Position numbers and translations under genes: made by a program
Shown: positions 33,955 through 45,900 of the stretch, piece after piece
Numbering within the stretch: position 1 is the stretch's first letter
How the letters are laid out: each line of letters begins with the position of its first letter
NCBI GenBank assembly: GCA_905178155.1
Contig: CAJINV010000008.1
Location: forward strand, 3,832,793-3,896,792
Source of the DNA: Amoebophrya sp. A120
Lineage: Eukaryota; Sar; Dinophyceae; Syndiniales; Amoebophryaceae
DNA length: 64,000 nucleotides
Direction: 5' to 3'
Notes under the pieces: generated by a model
What the model saw: only the letters and a program-made list of their open reading frames with translations
What the model was told of the DNA's origin: nothing
The model's database searches: none

Positions 33955-36900
33955 ATGCCGGAGAACTCGGGTTCCGACCTGAGCAAGCCGAACAGTCCGG
34001 CGTTTGACGCAGCGCAGCCCCGGTCACTCACACCCAACAAGAAAATCCCCGCACCTCCGCTGGCATCGTCAAAGACCACTGCCGGAGAAGTTCCACTGGA
34101 CAACCATAACCAACGAGGTGGACCAGCAGGCAGTGGCACGCTATCGAAATCTTCATCCTCTTCGGGGAGCAAGATAGTGAATCAAGCGCTAAGCGGATCG
34201 GCGACGAGAAATAACCCGATGAACAACGGCGCAGCAAATACAAGTGCACCAGCAGCAGGTAGTTGTTCATCGTCGGCCACTGCTGCTGGTGGGAGAAACA
34301 AGAACAAAAAGAAGATCAAGAACTTTCACGTGCACGGAGGCTTAGGTTTGCTGGACAACTCTCAGTCGGACGATGAAGACAGAACAACGGCAACCAAGGG
34401 CGGGAAAGAACAAGGCACCTCGCAGATGACCTCGTCCACTGGCGTTGGCGGTCAACATCAGCAGGGACCGCGGCACGGCGGCACTAGAGCTAGTGGCGCT
34501 TCGACCTCTTCGTCAAGTAGAACCACGACTGCGGCTGGAAAAACTGCTGCAGGCAAAACAGGAGGACCCGCCGAACCGGGTATAATATTACCAGCAGGAG
34601 CTGCGCCAACGGCAGCACCTGCACCTGGGGCCGCATCTTCAAGCAAGATGAGCTACAAGGATCGGCTTCTTCAGAATCAAAAAGCCACGACCGGAGGCTC
34701 ATCTGGAGCTGCACCTTCGAGCAAGAGCGGGCCGCCGTCTAACGCAGCAGGAGCTTCCTCATCGACGTCCTCCTCGAGTACTTCTAGACAAAAAACAGGG
34801 GAGCAGGCGGCCGCCTGGTCCTCTAGCACCACTGCTGGAACTATTGCAGGAGCGGCGTCTTCGTCGAGAACTTCTTGTGAAGATTTAACTAGAAATAATG
34901 GTAAGTTTGGAACATCATCATCAAGCTTCGATCGCTTTGAAGATGCGGATCAATATGATGAACAAGAAGTGCAGAGCTCCCAGGACGTGGAATCTCTACT
35001 TGTGGCGGCCACGTCAACTCTGCGCAGCAGCGGACAGCGGCGGTCGACGCCTCCGCCCTCGTTGACCGCGGTGGCGGAGCACGAGCAACTAAAAGTCGAG
35101 GACGAATTTCCGACGCCTTCACCCGGGTCCTCGTTGAACCTGAAAAACGGGGGAGCGTCGTCGCGAAAAATTTCCTTGACCGTACTACAGTTGCTATCTT
35201 TATTGTCATTGTCTCCACAAGCACCACCGGCTCCTAGCAGCGGTGCCGTTCCATTGTCCAGTGTGCCGTTTGATATTGTCAATCCGTTTTTAGTGGTCTT
35301 TCTCTTCTAGTAGGTGCTGATGAGAAGTGTGCGTGTCGTATGTAAGATCATTGTCAACATCAAATTTATGCACACAAAAATATAATTCCCAGATCGTCTG
35401 TGACGGTAATGAGAACCGCATCGTGTGCGACGGCGCCCTATCACCGGAGGACAAAGACCTTTTGGACCGCGCGCTGCGCATTGCTGCGCGAGAGGGCTTG
35501 GGGAACACGAGAAACACGAACGGGAGCTTCGGGAGCACGGACAGCAGCGCGGGCAATAGCTCGACGCATTCGTCAACACAGAAACCGCAATCCACCCCGA
35601 ATTTGCAGGAAAACAGCAGTATATTGCAAGATATTCCACCATTGGAATCGCCGAACCCGGGTGCAGCGACTGCTGCGGCAACGAGTAGTAGGAATGAGGA
35701 TCGTTCTTCGCAAATAACCGCGCAGTCAGTTCGTAGTGGACCAAGAGCCGAGGATCGATATCCTCGAAGTACAGGCGCAGTTGGGGGCGGAGGTTCGCCT
35801 CCTGGAGGCAACAAGGAAGCAGGAGGCAGCAAGCGTGGTAAGCTACGCATCAAAAACGTACCTATGACGTCCGTCGCCTCGGGTAGCTCTAGTGCTTTGC
35901 CAGAGCATGCCGCACAAGGGGAGGACGCTGCAACTTATCACGAACGTCCTGGATTCGCGGCAACTTCTTCCACCTCTTCTTCATCTTCTTCTAGAAACAA
36001 TGCAAAGCGGCACGCAGACGGCACCACAGACAGTGGGACCATGGTTTTGTCCGATTTCCAGACAAAGCGGCTGTTTCCCCTCGACCTGCCGAGCAAGATG
36101 GAGCCAATCGGAGCAGGCTGCGTAGACCCTGCTGCTATTCGGTTCCCAAGCAGCACCACGAGCACCTCGATACCGCGCACGACCGCGTCCGCTTCGGACC
36201 TTCTCTCGCAGCACGAGCGTGCGTCTAGTAGCAGTGGGGGCGGGAGGAGTACGAGGGGATTGGGAGAGGACCACCTGGATGGAGGTGTACAGCCTATTCC
36301 ACCAATGGAGAGCAGTAGAGAAATCAGCTCCACCTCGTCGTCAAGCGGAGGCCAGCACCAGCCGCAGCTGATAGACCTGCGGACCGGGCAGCAGTTAGTG
36401 ATTTCTCAGCAAAATGAGACGCGGAGCCACAAGCAGACGGCCAGCACGTCAGCCACCAGCAGCAGCAGCGAGGATCAAGTGAAGCAGGTAGAGACAGGAG
36501 TAGGCGTCGTGCCAGGTGGCAGCGGAGGGGGAGCATCTTCTCCACCGCATACACATTCTCACTCGTCACATGTACAGAAAAGCAAGAAGCAGGGGATGAG
36601 CAACCACAACAACAAAGCTGCCAGTAGCGCGTCGAACCCGCAGCTGGTTGTAACTCAGTCGAGTAATCTCAGCCAATTTGGGCCCGGCATGCTGGGGAAC
36701 CAAATTCACACGAACGCGTCGTCAAAAAAGTCCTCAAAAGGCACGTCCTCATCCGCGCACCAAAGCCCAAACAACGCCTTCGCGACCTCGTCCGGGGCGC
36801 CCGCGACAGGTCATAAGTTTTTTCAGGGCCAGAGTGGCGGACACGGACATCTTCAGCACCAGTCGCAGCATGGCAGCAGTAAAGGGATCAGCTCTGCGAA

Positions 36901-39900
36901 CCATTCGAAAGCAACTGCCACGGCAATGGGAACAGCGGCAGTAGCTGCTGGCTCTCCTCTCGCAGCAGCAGCACCGTCCTCCTCGTCGACACAGCCTTCG
37001 ATGAAGTTTTCGTCGATCGCGGCAGCGACAGCGCTGCAGAAAAGAATAGCGGGGTTGACTAGCAGCGCGTCCTCTTCACTTTCCGTTGATGCACTGGTGA
37101 AGCAGAAAATCAGTCCACTAGGTGCTTGTCAAAGTCAAAGTAGTGGAGCGAACCTCATGCAGCTCCACCTCGATGGTGCACCAAACGCGGATCAGCAGGA
37201 TGGAAGCGCACCATCTAGTTCACTTTTATTTCTCGACCACCAGCTGGGCTCAACGTCCGCGCCGGACATTTTGAACCGAAACTCGACTACAACTGTGATA
37301 TCTGACACCACTGGCACAGACACCGTCTCTCCTGGCCTGAAACCGATAAACACGGAGGAGTCGCTCGACGCAGACACCACTTGGGGGGCGGAGCTCGGTG
37401 CGAGCTTGTCCGGGTCGATTAAAGATGCGTGCGGGAAGAAGCCCGAGAAGCTAGACAAAACAGAACTGGCCAACATTCTGGCGAAAGCCATGATTCCCGC
37501 AATACATAGAGTGTATCAATTCATTTTTTCAAGTCAGATGCTGTGAGTAGCAGTAGGTGAAATCAATAAGAACCTTAACGTAGCTTTTCCGCCGATGCAT
37601 GATAATCTTATAGACCTACGAGATTATGTAGTTGTTCTACTTCATCTCGTTCTCGTCCTGTGGATGACTTCTGCCACTAGTAGCCTGGTTAAGGTTGCGG
37701 CAGCTGTGACATGATAAGACTCTAGTACGTGAAGACGAGAACAAGTAGATCATGACGTTGCAATGAAGAAGATGAAGAACCCGAAAATCTTCAAAATTTC
37801 AGGCAACGACAGAAGAAGGAGGAGCGGCGACGGCAGCGCGCGGCGATGTCGAGCACGACCTCGCTTGGGAGCAGTGTCACCTCGGCGTCGAACATCATCG
37901 CGGGCGCCACCCGAGCCTCGTCCGGCTCCTTGAAGAGCCGGAACTCCTCGGAGGTCCTGGTGTGCCAGTTCGACGAGCGCGGAAACGTCAGTGTCCTGGA
38001 ACGCAACCAGCACGGCACGAGTAGTATCCTGTGCAAAAGCATCGTACTCGTACTAATCGCAGTCATGCAAGACAAATTCTATTATGCAAGCTAAATCAGA
38101 ATGACAAATTCCGTTTGTCATGCTGAGCTAATTTGTGTTGCAATACAACTACGAGTACGAAGATACTTTTGCAGTTCATAAGCAGACCCAAGGTTTTCTC
38201 CCTCGAAGACCTGAGCCGCAGAAGGGACACGGAGGGAACGCTTGCGGATGTCAAGTCGGTATTGATACATATGAAAGATGATACTCGGGTGAACCGAATA
38301 GAAAAAAAACGCCAGCCAATTGCAATAGCAATGGCCGCGGTGGTGCACAAAAATTAGGAATTCTTGCAAGAAGAAGCAGAAACTTCTTTTCTTTTTGCAG
38401 CATGAGCATGACGAACAACATTTCTCTATGTAGGTTCTTCGCGAATACCTAGACGGGCAGCGAAATAGCAGTAGCAAGCCGCTCCGCAAAGCCGCAGACC
38501 AGCAGAGCTCCTCGAGCCTTTTCCCTGTGGGTTCTTTTGACGAATTGATTCGCGCGGCCAGCAGCACCACGCCAATGACCGTCTCGGAAAGCTTTCATGC
38601 GCTGGGTTCAGAGGGAAATTTCTCACGGTCGAGCTCCATCATCGGTACAATGTTTGCGTTTGTGCATGGCGAATACATAGTGACAGTCTGATTTAGTTGA
38701 GTCAACTAAATGGCATTGGCAGCTTCTTCCCGATTCGCTTGTGATGGCGAGAAAGATGACGACGAGTCAACAAATGGCCATATACATAGAATGCCTCATT
38801 TTGCGTGTGCAGGCACAGGCTGTTATACGAATTTTGATTCGAACGGAAGAAAAAAAATCTTCTCCTCGTGATGGCTCTTTACAAAAAAGCAAAAAAAAAT
38901 CCACCAGGCTCCACGACGACGAGCGTGGCGGGGGCGGAATCCGCGTACAATTACAAGGAGCGCAACAGTCGAGGCCACCGCTTCCGAAAACACCACACCG
39001 GGGCCGGCTCGTCGGAGCACAGCTTCCAAAATTTCAAGTCCTCCTCCAGTATGCGCAAGGTGATTGGCAACCACAAGGCCCTTCTTCTTCGCAAGAACGG
39101 CCGCGAGATTGTGGTTTGCATTCCGGAGGGGTTAGCAGGTGGTGCGAACAGCAACAATTCCGCCGGGATGTTGAACACTGCTTCGAACAAAAATCTGATG
39201 GGCACCAGTACGACCGGCGGTGGCAGCTCGTGCAGCACCACGACAGAGACGGCGGGAACCAGGGGCGCCACAAGCAGGTCGTCCAACAAAAACTCGTCGC
39301 ATGGTCCGGGCGTCAAGAAGTTCTCCTCCACCAACTCTTCCTATGCATTGCAAAAGTGTTGTGCCAGTAGAAATCAGAATCGCATCACAAATTTGGTCAG
39401 CATGAACAATCAAAATGGAATTTGTAATGCTGGTTCCTAACTAACATGTACAGAGAAAAATCTGCCATGCGTGAAGATTGCCATTAGTACGATACTTTTG
39501 CACAGGATGCTTCCCGGGCCAACACGACGGTGCACGAGCAGAGCTTCGAGCGCGAACACGTGCCCTTCGTCAGCGAGAGTCCGAGCATCGACATGAAAAG
39601 CACTAGTAGGAGTGTGTACAGCATGCACCCGCCGTCACGAGTCCTCGGCGGGGGGCAGAGCAGCCAACAGTTCAACAACGCGGCAAGTAGCTCGTCAGTG
39701 AGCCGGGGCGGGAACAGTAGGACGATGAACAAGATGAGTGCTGTGGGGTACTAAATAAAATTTGATTGCTTTGATAGAACAGAAACTGAAACTACTGCCG
39801 AGAATATTCATAAGAAACTGTATGGGAACCACGAGTTGTTGTGACCTGCGTTCTTCTGACTTATTGCACTTCGTACTCGCTGTCGCTGCAGAAATTTATT

Positions 39901-42900
39901 TTCCACCGTTGCTTCAACATACGTTTACGTTATATAGTTACTATCATCATTCACGATCTTCACCTCCCCAGCCCCATTTCCGAGCGCGGTGGTGGCAACC
40001 ACGAGATGAATAACAATCGGTCCAGCCGGCGCAGCGGCAACAACCGGAACAAGCACAACCGCAACCAAGACCACCACAACACCCATAGTCACAGTGGTGG
40101 GAAACGGCGTTCGAGCACCAGCAAAATGTATGAAATTATGCAGCACGGCGAGGAGACGCCGCCTCCTCCACCCCCGTTGCACGCCCCGGCCTACACACCA
40201 ACCGCGGGCGGCACGCCGCTCCAGGCCTACATGACCGCGCCAGGGAGCTACGGTCCGCCGCCCGGGCCGGCGCCCCACCACCACCAGCAGTACGGTCCTG
40301 CGGCTCACATCGGGCCTGCTGGTATCAAATGTAAAAATGTCTGGGTCTGGAAGAGTCATGCTGTTTTTGCATGACACAGAAGGTCTGGCATGGAAGCTCT
40401 AGCATCACAGGTTTCGAGAAGCTTCCGCAATGCCAATGCCGAATCCGCATGACAGATCCCCCAACTTGGTGACAGAAAGTGGGCAGCTTTTGCTACCTAT
40501 GCATGAGAGATTTTTCTGTGTTCTGAAAGAGAGTATGTTGGAAAAAAAAAAATCTCAAAGAAATTCTACCGACGGCCTAAAGAGATTCTCCCTCAAAGAC
40601 ATTCCTCCTGCGAGAATATGCCAGGAAACGACAAGAAGGACACGCCTGGCGCAACACGGGGCGAGCGCATCAGACGGGGCGCGCTTGGTGGGTTTGTTAC
40701 CGGTCGCCACCGTCGCGCCGGCGCGCTGGAAGGGCTTGCGCTAGGCCGGGGCGCCATCGCTATTCAGCGCCTTGTTGGTGCTAGCCTGGCATCGGGGCGC
40801 CGGGCTGGTTCGCTGCCTTTTATCTTTCGCTCGCCCCTTTCCTTCGCCATGGCCGACGTGTTTCAGCCGAGGGAGGCTGCCCCCCTTTCCTATGAAATCC
40901 GACGCAACGAAACCGCGCGGCGTTGCGTGTTCCATCGGTTCGTTTTCTAGCCCTGCCCCTCGTTGCAAATAGAACGACGAAGCTTCCCACCTTCGCTACC
41001 CTCTCGCGGTTTTTGCTTCTGACGTGGCACGCCTCATTCTGTCCAGCGTCGCACTGTTTTGTTTTTGGGCAGCGGCGAGCCTTTGCGTGCGCTCCCGAAG
41101 CCTGAAGAGAGGTCGAAGCCGCGCGAGGTCTGTTTGCAAGTGTGACGCGCGGCCAAATTTTTTGTAAAGTATTGCCTTGCCCGCGCGGGCCCTCAAAGTT
41201 TTGAAAATAAAAGCTCTCCCCGCCCGTGATTTTGAGGCCCGCAGCCGGATCCGGGCGCGGGGGCCGAAAATTTTTTCTTCGCCCGCACGCAGCGCGCGCG
41301 CACCCACGCGGGAGCCGGGGACGGCATTCATTCTTCGCCGCCGCTCTCTCAGTTGCGAAAAATCGTATTTCGCCCGCGCGGTTGAAGCCCGCGGCCGCCT
41401 GTGTGATATGTCTTTGGCCGGCGAGGGGCGAAGAAATTTTGTTTCCTCGCCCGCGCGCTGGCGTGCGCGCAGATTTTGATCACTCAGGGTCGGGGCCTAC
41501 CGTGTTCGGCGTTGTTGCTTGTGCCGGCCGGGCAAAAAATTTTTTCGCGCTGCGCGCGCGTGCCTTTGTAGCGGTTTCGCAAAAGCGATCGCTTTGCGCC
41601 CGTGCGCGATTAGGGGCGGACCCGGACAAGGTCGCGGCATCGCGCTCGACGTTCATCTTGTGCCGGCTGCACAGAAACGCGCTTGGAGCTACTGCGCCGG
41701 GAGTGCGAAGCTTTTTTCCCGCGCGCGGACCCTTTACTTCGCCCGGCCACACTGTTTGGCGCTGCTCCTTTTCGCTTTACGGAAATTTTTCGTCGCCCGC
41801 GCGCCGTGCGCGCGGTGGGTTAGTTTTTCTCAAGGCCGGGGCCAGCATTGCTGCCGTATCGATCGCACGTCAGGCGGGGCGGTGCGCGAGCGTGAGGCCC
41901 GCGGCCGTCTCTGCGATATGTCTGTGGCCGCCGAGTGGCGAAAAATTTTCCGCGCCCGCGCGTTCCTGCGCGCGCAGACATTGATCAGTGTCGGGGCCTA
42001 CCGCGCTGGTCCGGTGTTCGTTGTTGCTTGTGCCGGCCGGGCAAACAAAAAAAAAAAATTCGCCCGCGCGCTGCGCGCGCGGCAATTTACCAAAGCCGGG
42101 GGCAACATACATACAGAGTCCGCCCGAGGCCGGTTTGCCGATCGGGCAGAGTTTTTTTCTCCGCCCGCGCGTTGCGCGCGCGAACCTTGACGAGGGTCGG
42201 CGCTGAGGCATCGCGCTCGGCGCTTCTGTGTCGGCTGCGGAAAAAACGAAATTTTTCGGCCGCGCGCGATGTTGGACGGGGCCGCGGCACCTCGTTCGGC
42301 GGTTCTTCGCCGGCTGCACAAAAACGCGCCCGGCGCTGCTTCGTCGGGCCCGACGCTGCTGCGCCGGGGGCGCAAAATTTTTTTCTCGCCCGCGCGCTGC
42401 GCGCGCGATTTTATCATGCTGCCGAGCCTGCGCCAGATTGTTCGGCGCCTCGCCCCCCTTTGCGCTTGGCGAAAGTTTTTCGTCGCTCGCGCGCGGCGGG
42501 CTTTCATGTTTTTCCTCGCTCGCGCGGCGCCTTACCGCCTGACGCTCAGGCGGTAACGCGCCGGGCGGATTTTTGTCTTTTCAGCTTGGCAATTTTTTTT
42601 TCGGGCTTGAAAAAATTCGGGGCGCCCATTTCGCGTAAACCTGGCGGGCCCCGCCCCCCCTCATTTCGAGCATGTGGTAGTTGCGCTCTTTCGCAACCCT
42701 CCCGGGGCCAAGATTTTTTCTCTGTTCCTCGACGCAGCATTTCTGCGATTTTTCTTCGTCAGTCTCTTTGGGCCCGGCCCGCGGGCTTTTGAAGTTTGAA
42801 GATAGATTAGGCGGGCGGACTTTTGGGGTAGGGGGTGCGTGCCTTGCCAAGTAAAAAAACGAAGAAAGACGCTGGGCGGGTGTAGGAATAAGTTGGGGAA

Positions 42901-45900
42901 GTGCAGCTTGGCTGCAATTTGGGTGGTAGGTCGGGGCTGTGTAACTCTTCTCTGGAGATGCGAAGCGGCGCGCGCCTCTTCGCATCCCCACGCGCACATC
43001 TGTAGCTCCCAGAAATCGATCGCTTGTCTGTCGTGGGGCGGGCGACGATGCTCGTCGCTTCGAGCACGACCGCCATCTCCTGCAGGTCCGAAACGCGCTT
43101 CGGGGTTTCCGGCGCTGGATCTCCGTGTGAAGCGGAGCCGGACTATAGAGGAAGGAATTAGCGACGGAGACGGACTTTAGGGGCCAGCTTTGGGGGGCAA
43201 AACTAGCGATGGAAAGTGGGGTCGGGTGCGAAAGGTCGGGCGTTAGAAGGCCGCGTCGGGCGGCGTGTTGGGGCTTCGTCGTCTAAGATGGTCTTCTCGG
43301 ATTTCTCTCCACATCAGGAGCCCCCGTACCAGAGAAATGAGCAGGTGCGTGGACGAGGGGGCCGGAGGCTGTATCTACCAGGTAGATACAGCCTCCTGGG
43401 GGGGCCTGTAGCTAGGAGGCCTTCTTTGGGAGCCTGTATCTACCAGGTAGATACAGCCTCCTTCTACCAGGTAGATATAACCTCCTTTGTTTGGGAGCCT
43501 GTATCTATGTCCAGGTAGATGCAGCCTCCTTAGATGCAGCCTCCTTCGGGAGCCTGTAGCAGCTAGGAAGCCTTCTGCTTCTGTGGGAGCTTCTATCTAC
43601 CGGGTAGATACAGCCCGCGCTAGGGAGCAGGGTAGGACTGGCGGCCTCGTCCCCACAGCATTAGCTCCCGCCGTGGGCGATTTTCCAGGATATTGGTGTT
43701 TTTTGCCCGAATGGTAGTGTTTAGCATAGCCAATTCTGGCTACCCAGGGCAGTGGTTGCCCCAGCTGGGGAGGCTCGACAGCAGTCCCCGGCGGGACCGG
43801 GCAGGGGCGGGAGGATGGGGCAGGGCCGCGAGAATCTCTTTGCCAAAGAGATTCTCCCTCACCTGTGGAGAATCTCTTTGTCAAAGAGATTCTCTCACTC
43901 GGCGAGCAAGCACGGCCGCAGGAGATTAACAAATAAAAGGCCAGAAACGCCGCTCCTTGCTCAACCGACGTGCCTGCTCAAGTTAACAATCAAATAAAAG
44001 CCAAAAACCGACGTTCCTTGCTCAACCGACGTGCCTGCTCAAGTTAACAAATAAAAGCCAAAAACCGACGCTCCTGCTCAACCGACGTGCCTTTTCAGCA
44101 GAATCTCGCACCTTTTCCGGAGAATTTCTTTAGATTCCAGAGAATCTCTTTGAGCCTAAGAGATTCTCCGAGATTTTCTTTGCGGCAAGCCTAGTAAATG
44201 TCGAGAAAAAAAAAATACGGTAGAAAAAATCGCAAAGCATCTAGAAAAAATCAAACCGGGCTCCCACTGTAGAAAAAACCAGTCGGGTGCTTTGAGAAAA
44301 ATCGAGAAGAATGCGCGAAAAATTTTCTCCGCGCGCGCGCTGCGCGCGCGGCGAGGTTGTTTCTCAGCGTCTCTGCACATGGGGCGCGCCCCAATCTCCG
44401 TCTGTCGCTTGAAAAATTTTCTCCGCGTGCTGCGCGCGCGAGTTTCCTGCCTCGGCCTTCGTCTTGGCCGCCGAGTATGTGGGTGCGGTTCTTCTGCACA
44501 CAATGCGCGGCCCCGCCTGGCCGCGTGGCCCGCTTGTCATGTCGGAAAAATTTTCTCCGCGCGCTGCGCGCGCAGCGAGGTGTCTTGTCAGCGCTCCCCA
44601 CACATGGGGCGCGCACCTACCTCCGTCTGCCGCTTGGAAAATTTTCTCCGCGCGCTGCGCGCGCGGCGAGATTGCTTCTTCGCGTTCCCTACACATGGGG
44701 CGCGCCCCCCACCTTCGCCTGTCGCTTGAAAAATTCTCTCCGCGCGCTGCTCGCGCGGCGAGGTTGCTTCCAAACGTTCCCAGCACATGTGGCGCGCCCC
44801 CACCCCCGTCTGCCCTTTGGAAATTTCCTCCGCGCGCTGCGCGCGCAGCGAGGTTGCTTCTCAGCATTGCCCACGCATGGGGGGCGCCCCCATCTCCATC
44901 TGCCCCTTGAAAAATTTGCTCCGCGCGTTGCGAGCGCGGCATTGCTACCGTTGCCGTCTTCTTGGCCGCGAAGTATGTCGGCTCGGATCGTCTGCACCCA
45001 AAGCCGCGCGCGTCCGCTTGGTTGCGTGGCCTGCTTTTCGAAAAAATTTCCCCCGCGCGCTGCGCGCGCGGCGAGGTTGCTTCTTAGGGCCCCCCACACA
45101 TGGGGCGCGCCCGCGCCTTCGTTTGCCGCTTGCAAAATTTTTCTCCGCGCGCTGCGCGCGCGGCGCGGTTGCTTCTCGGCATTCCCCACACATGTGGCGC
45201 GCCCCCACCCCCGTCGGCCCTTTGAAAAATTTTCTCCGCGCGCTGCGCGCGCAGCGAGGTTGCTTTTCAGAATCCCCCGCACATGGGGCGCGCCCGCATC
45301 TCCGTCTGTCGCGGACTTGAAAAATTTGCTCCGCGCGCTGCGCTCGCGGCTTTGCTCCCTTTGCCTTCTTCTTGGCCGCGAAGTATGTTGGCTCGGTTCG
45401 TCTACACCCAATGCCGCGCGCCCCCGCTTGGCTGCGTGACCCGCTTGTCGGAAAAATTCTCCCCATACATTGCGCGCGCGGCGAGGTTGGTTCTCAGCGC
45501 CCCCCACACATGGGGCGCGCCCCCACCCCCTTCTGCCGCTTGAAAAATTTTCTCCGCGCGCTGCGCGCGCGGCCTTGCTGCCTTCTCTTTGGCCGCCGAG
45601 TATTTGGCTGCGGTTCTTCCGCACACAATGCGCGGCTCCGCCTGGCCGCGTGGCCCGCTTGTCATGTCGGAAAAATTTTCTCCGCGCGCTGCGCGCGCGG
45701 CGAGGTTTCCTGCCAGCTGCCCCCACACATGGGGCGCGCACCCACCTCCGTCTGCCGCCTGAGAAATTCTCTCCGCGCGTTCCGCGCGCGGCGAGGTTGC
45801 TCCTTAGCGTTCCCCACAAATGGGGCGCGCCCCCGGCTTCGCCTGCCGCTAGAAAAATTTTCTCCGCGCGCGCGAGGTTGCTGCCCAACGTTCCCCGCAC

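Noticed and set aside
41226-42792. Overlapping frames of 220-285 codons in three phases
   Set aside because: Same reason: GC-rich repeat DNA. No domain, no start-context consistency, and several overlapping frames are equally open.
43370-44092. CRISPR-like look of spaced repeats
   Set aside because: Spacers are not unique or of constant length, units differ, and the context is a eukaryotic intron. Tandem or palindromic repeats explain it.
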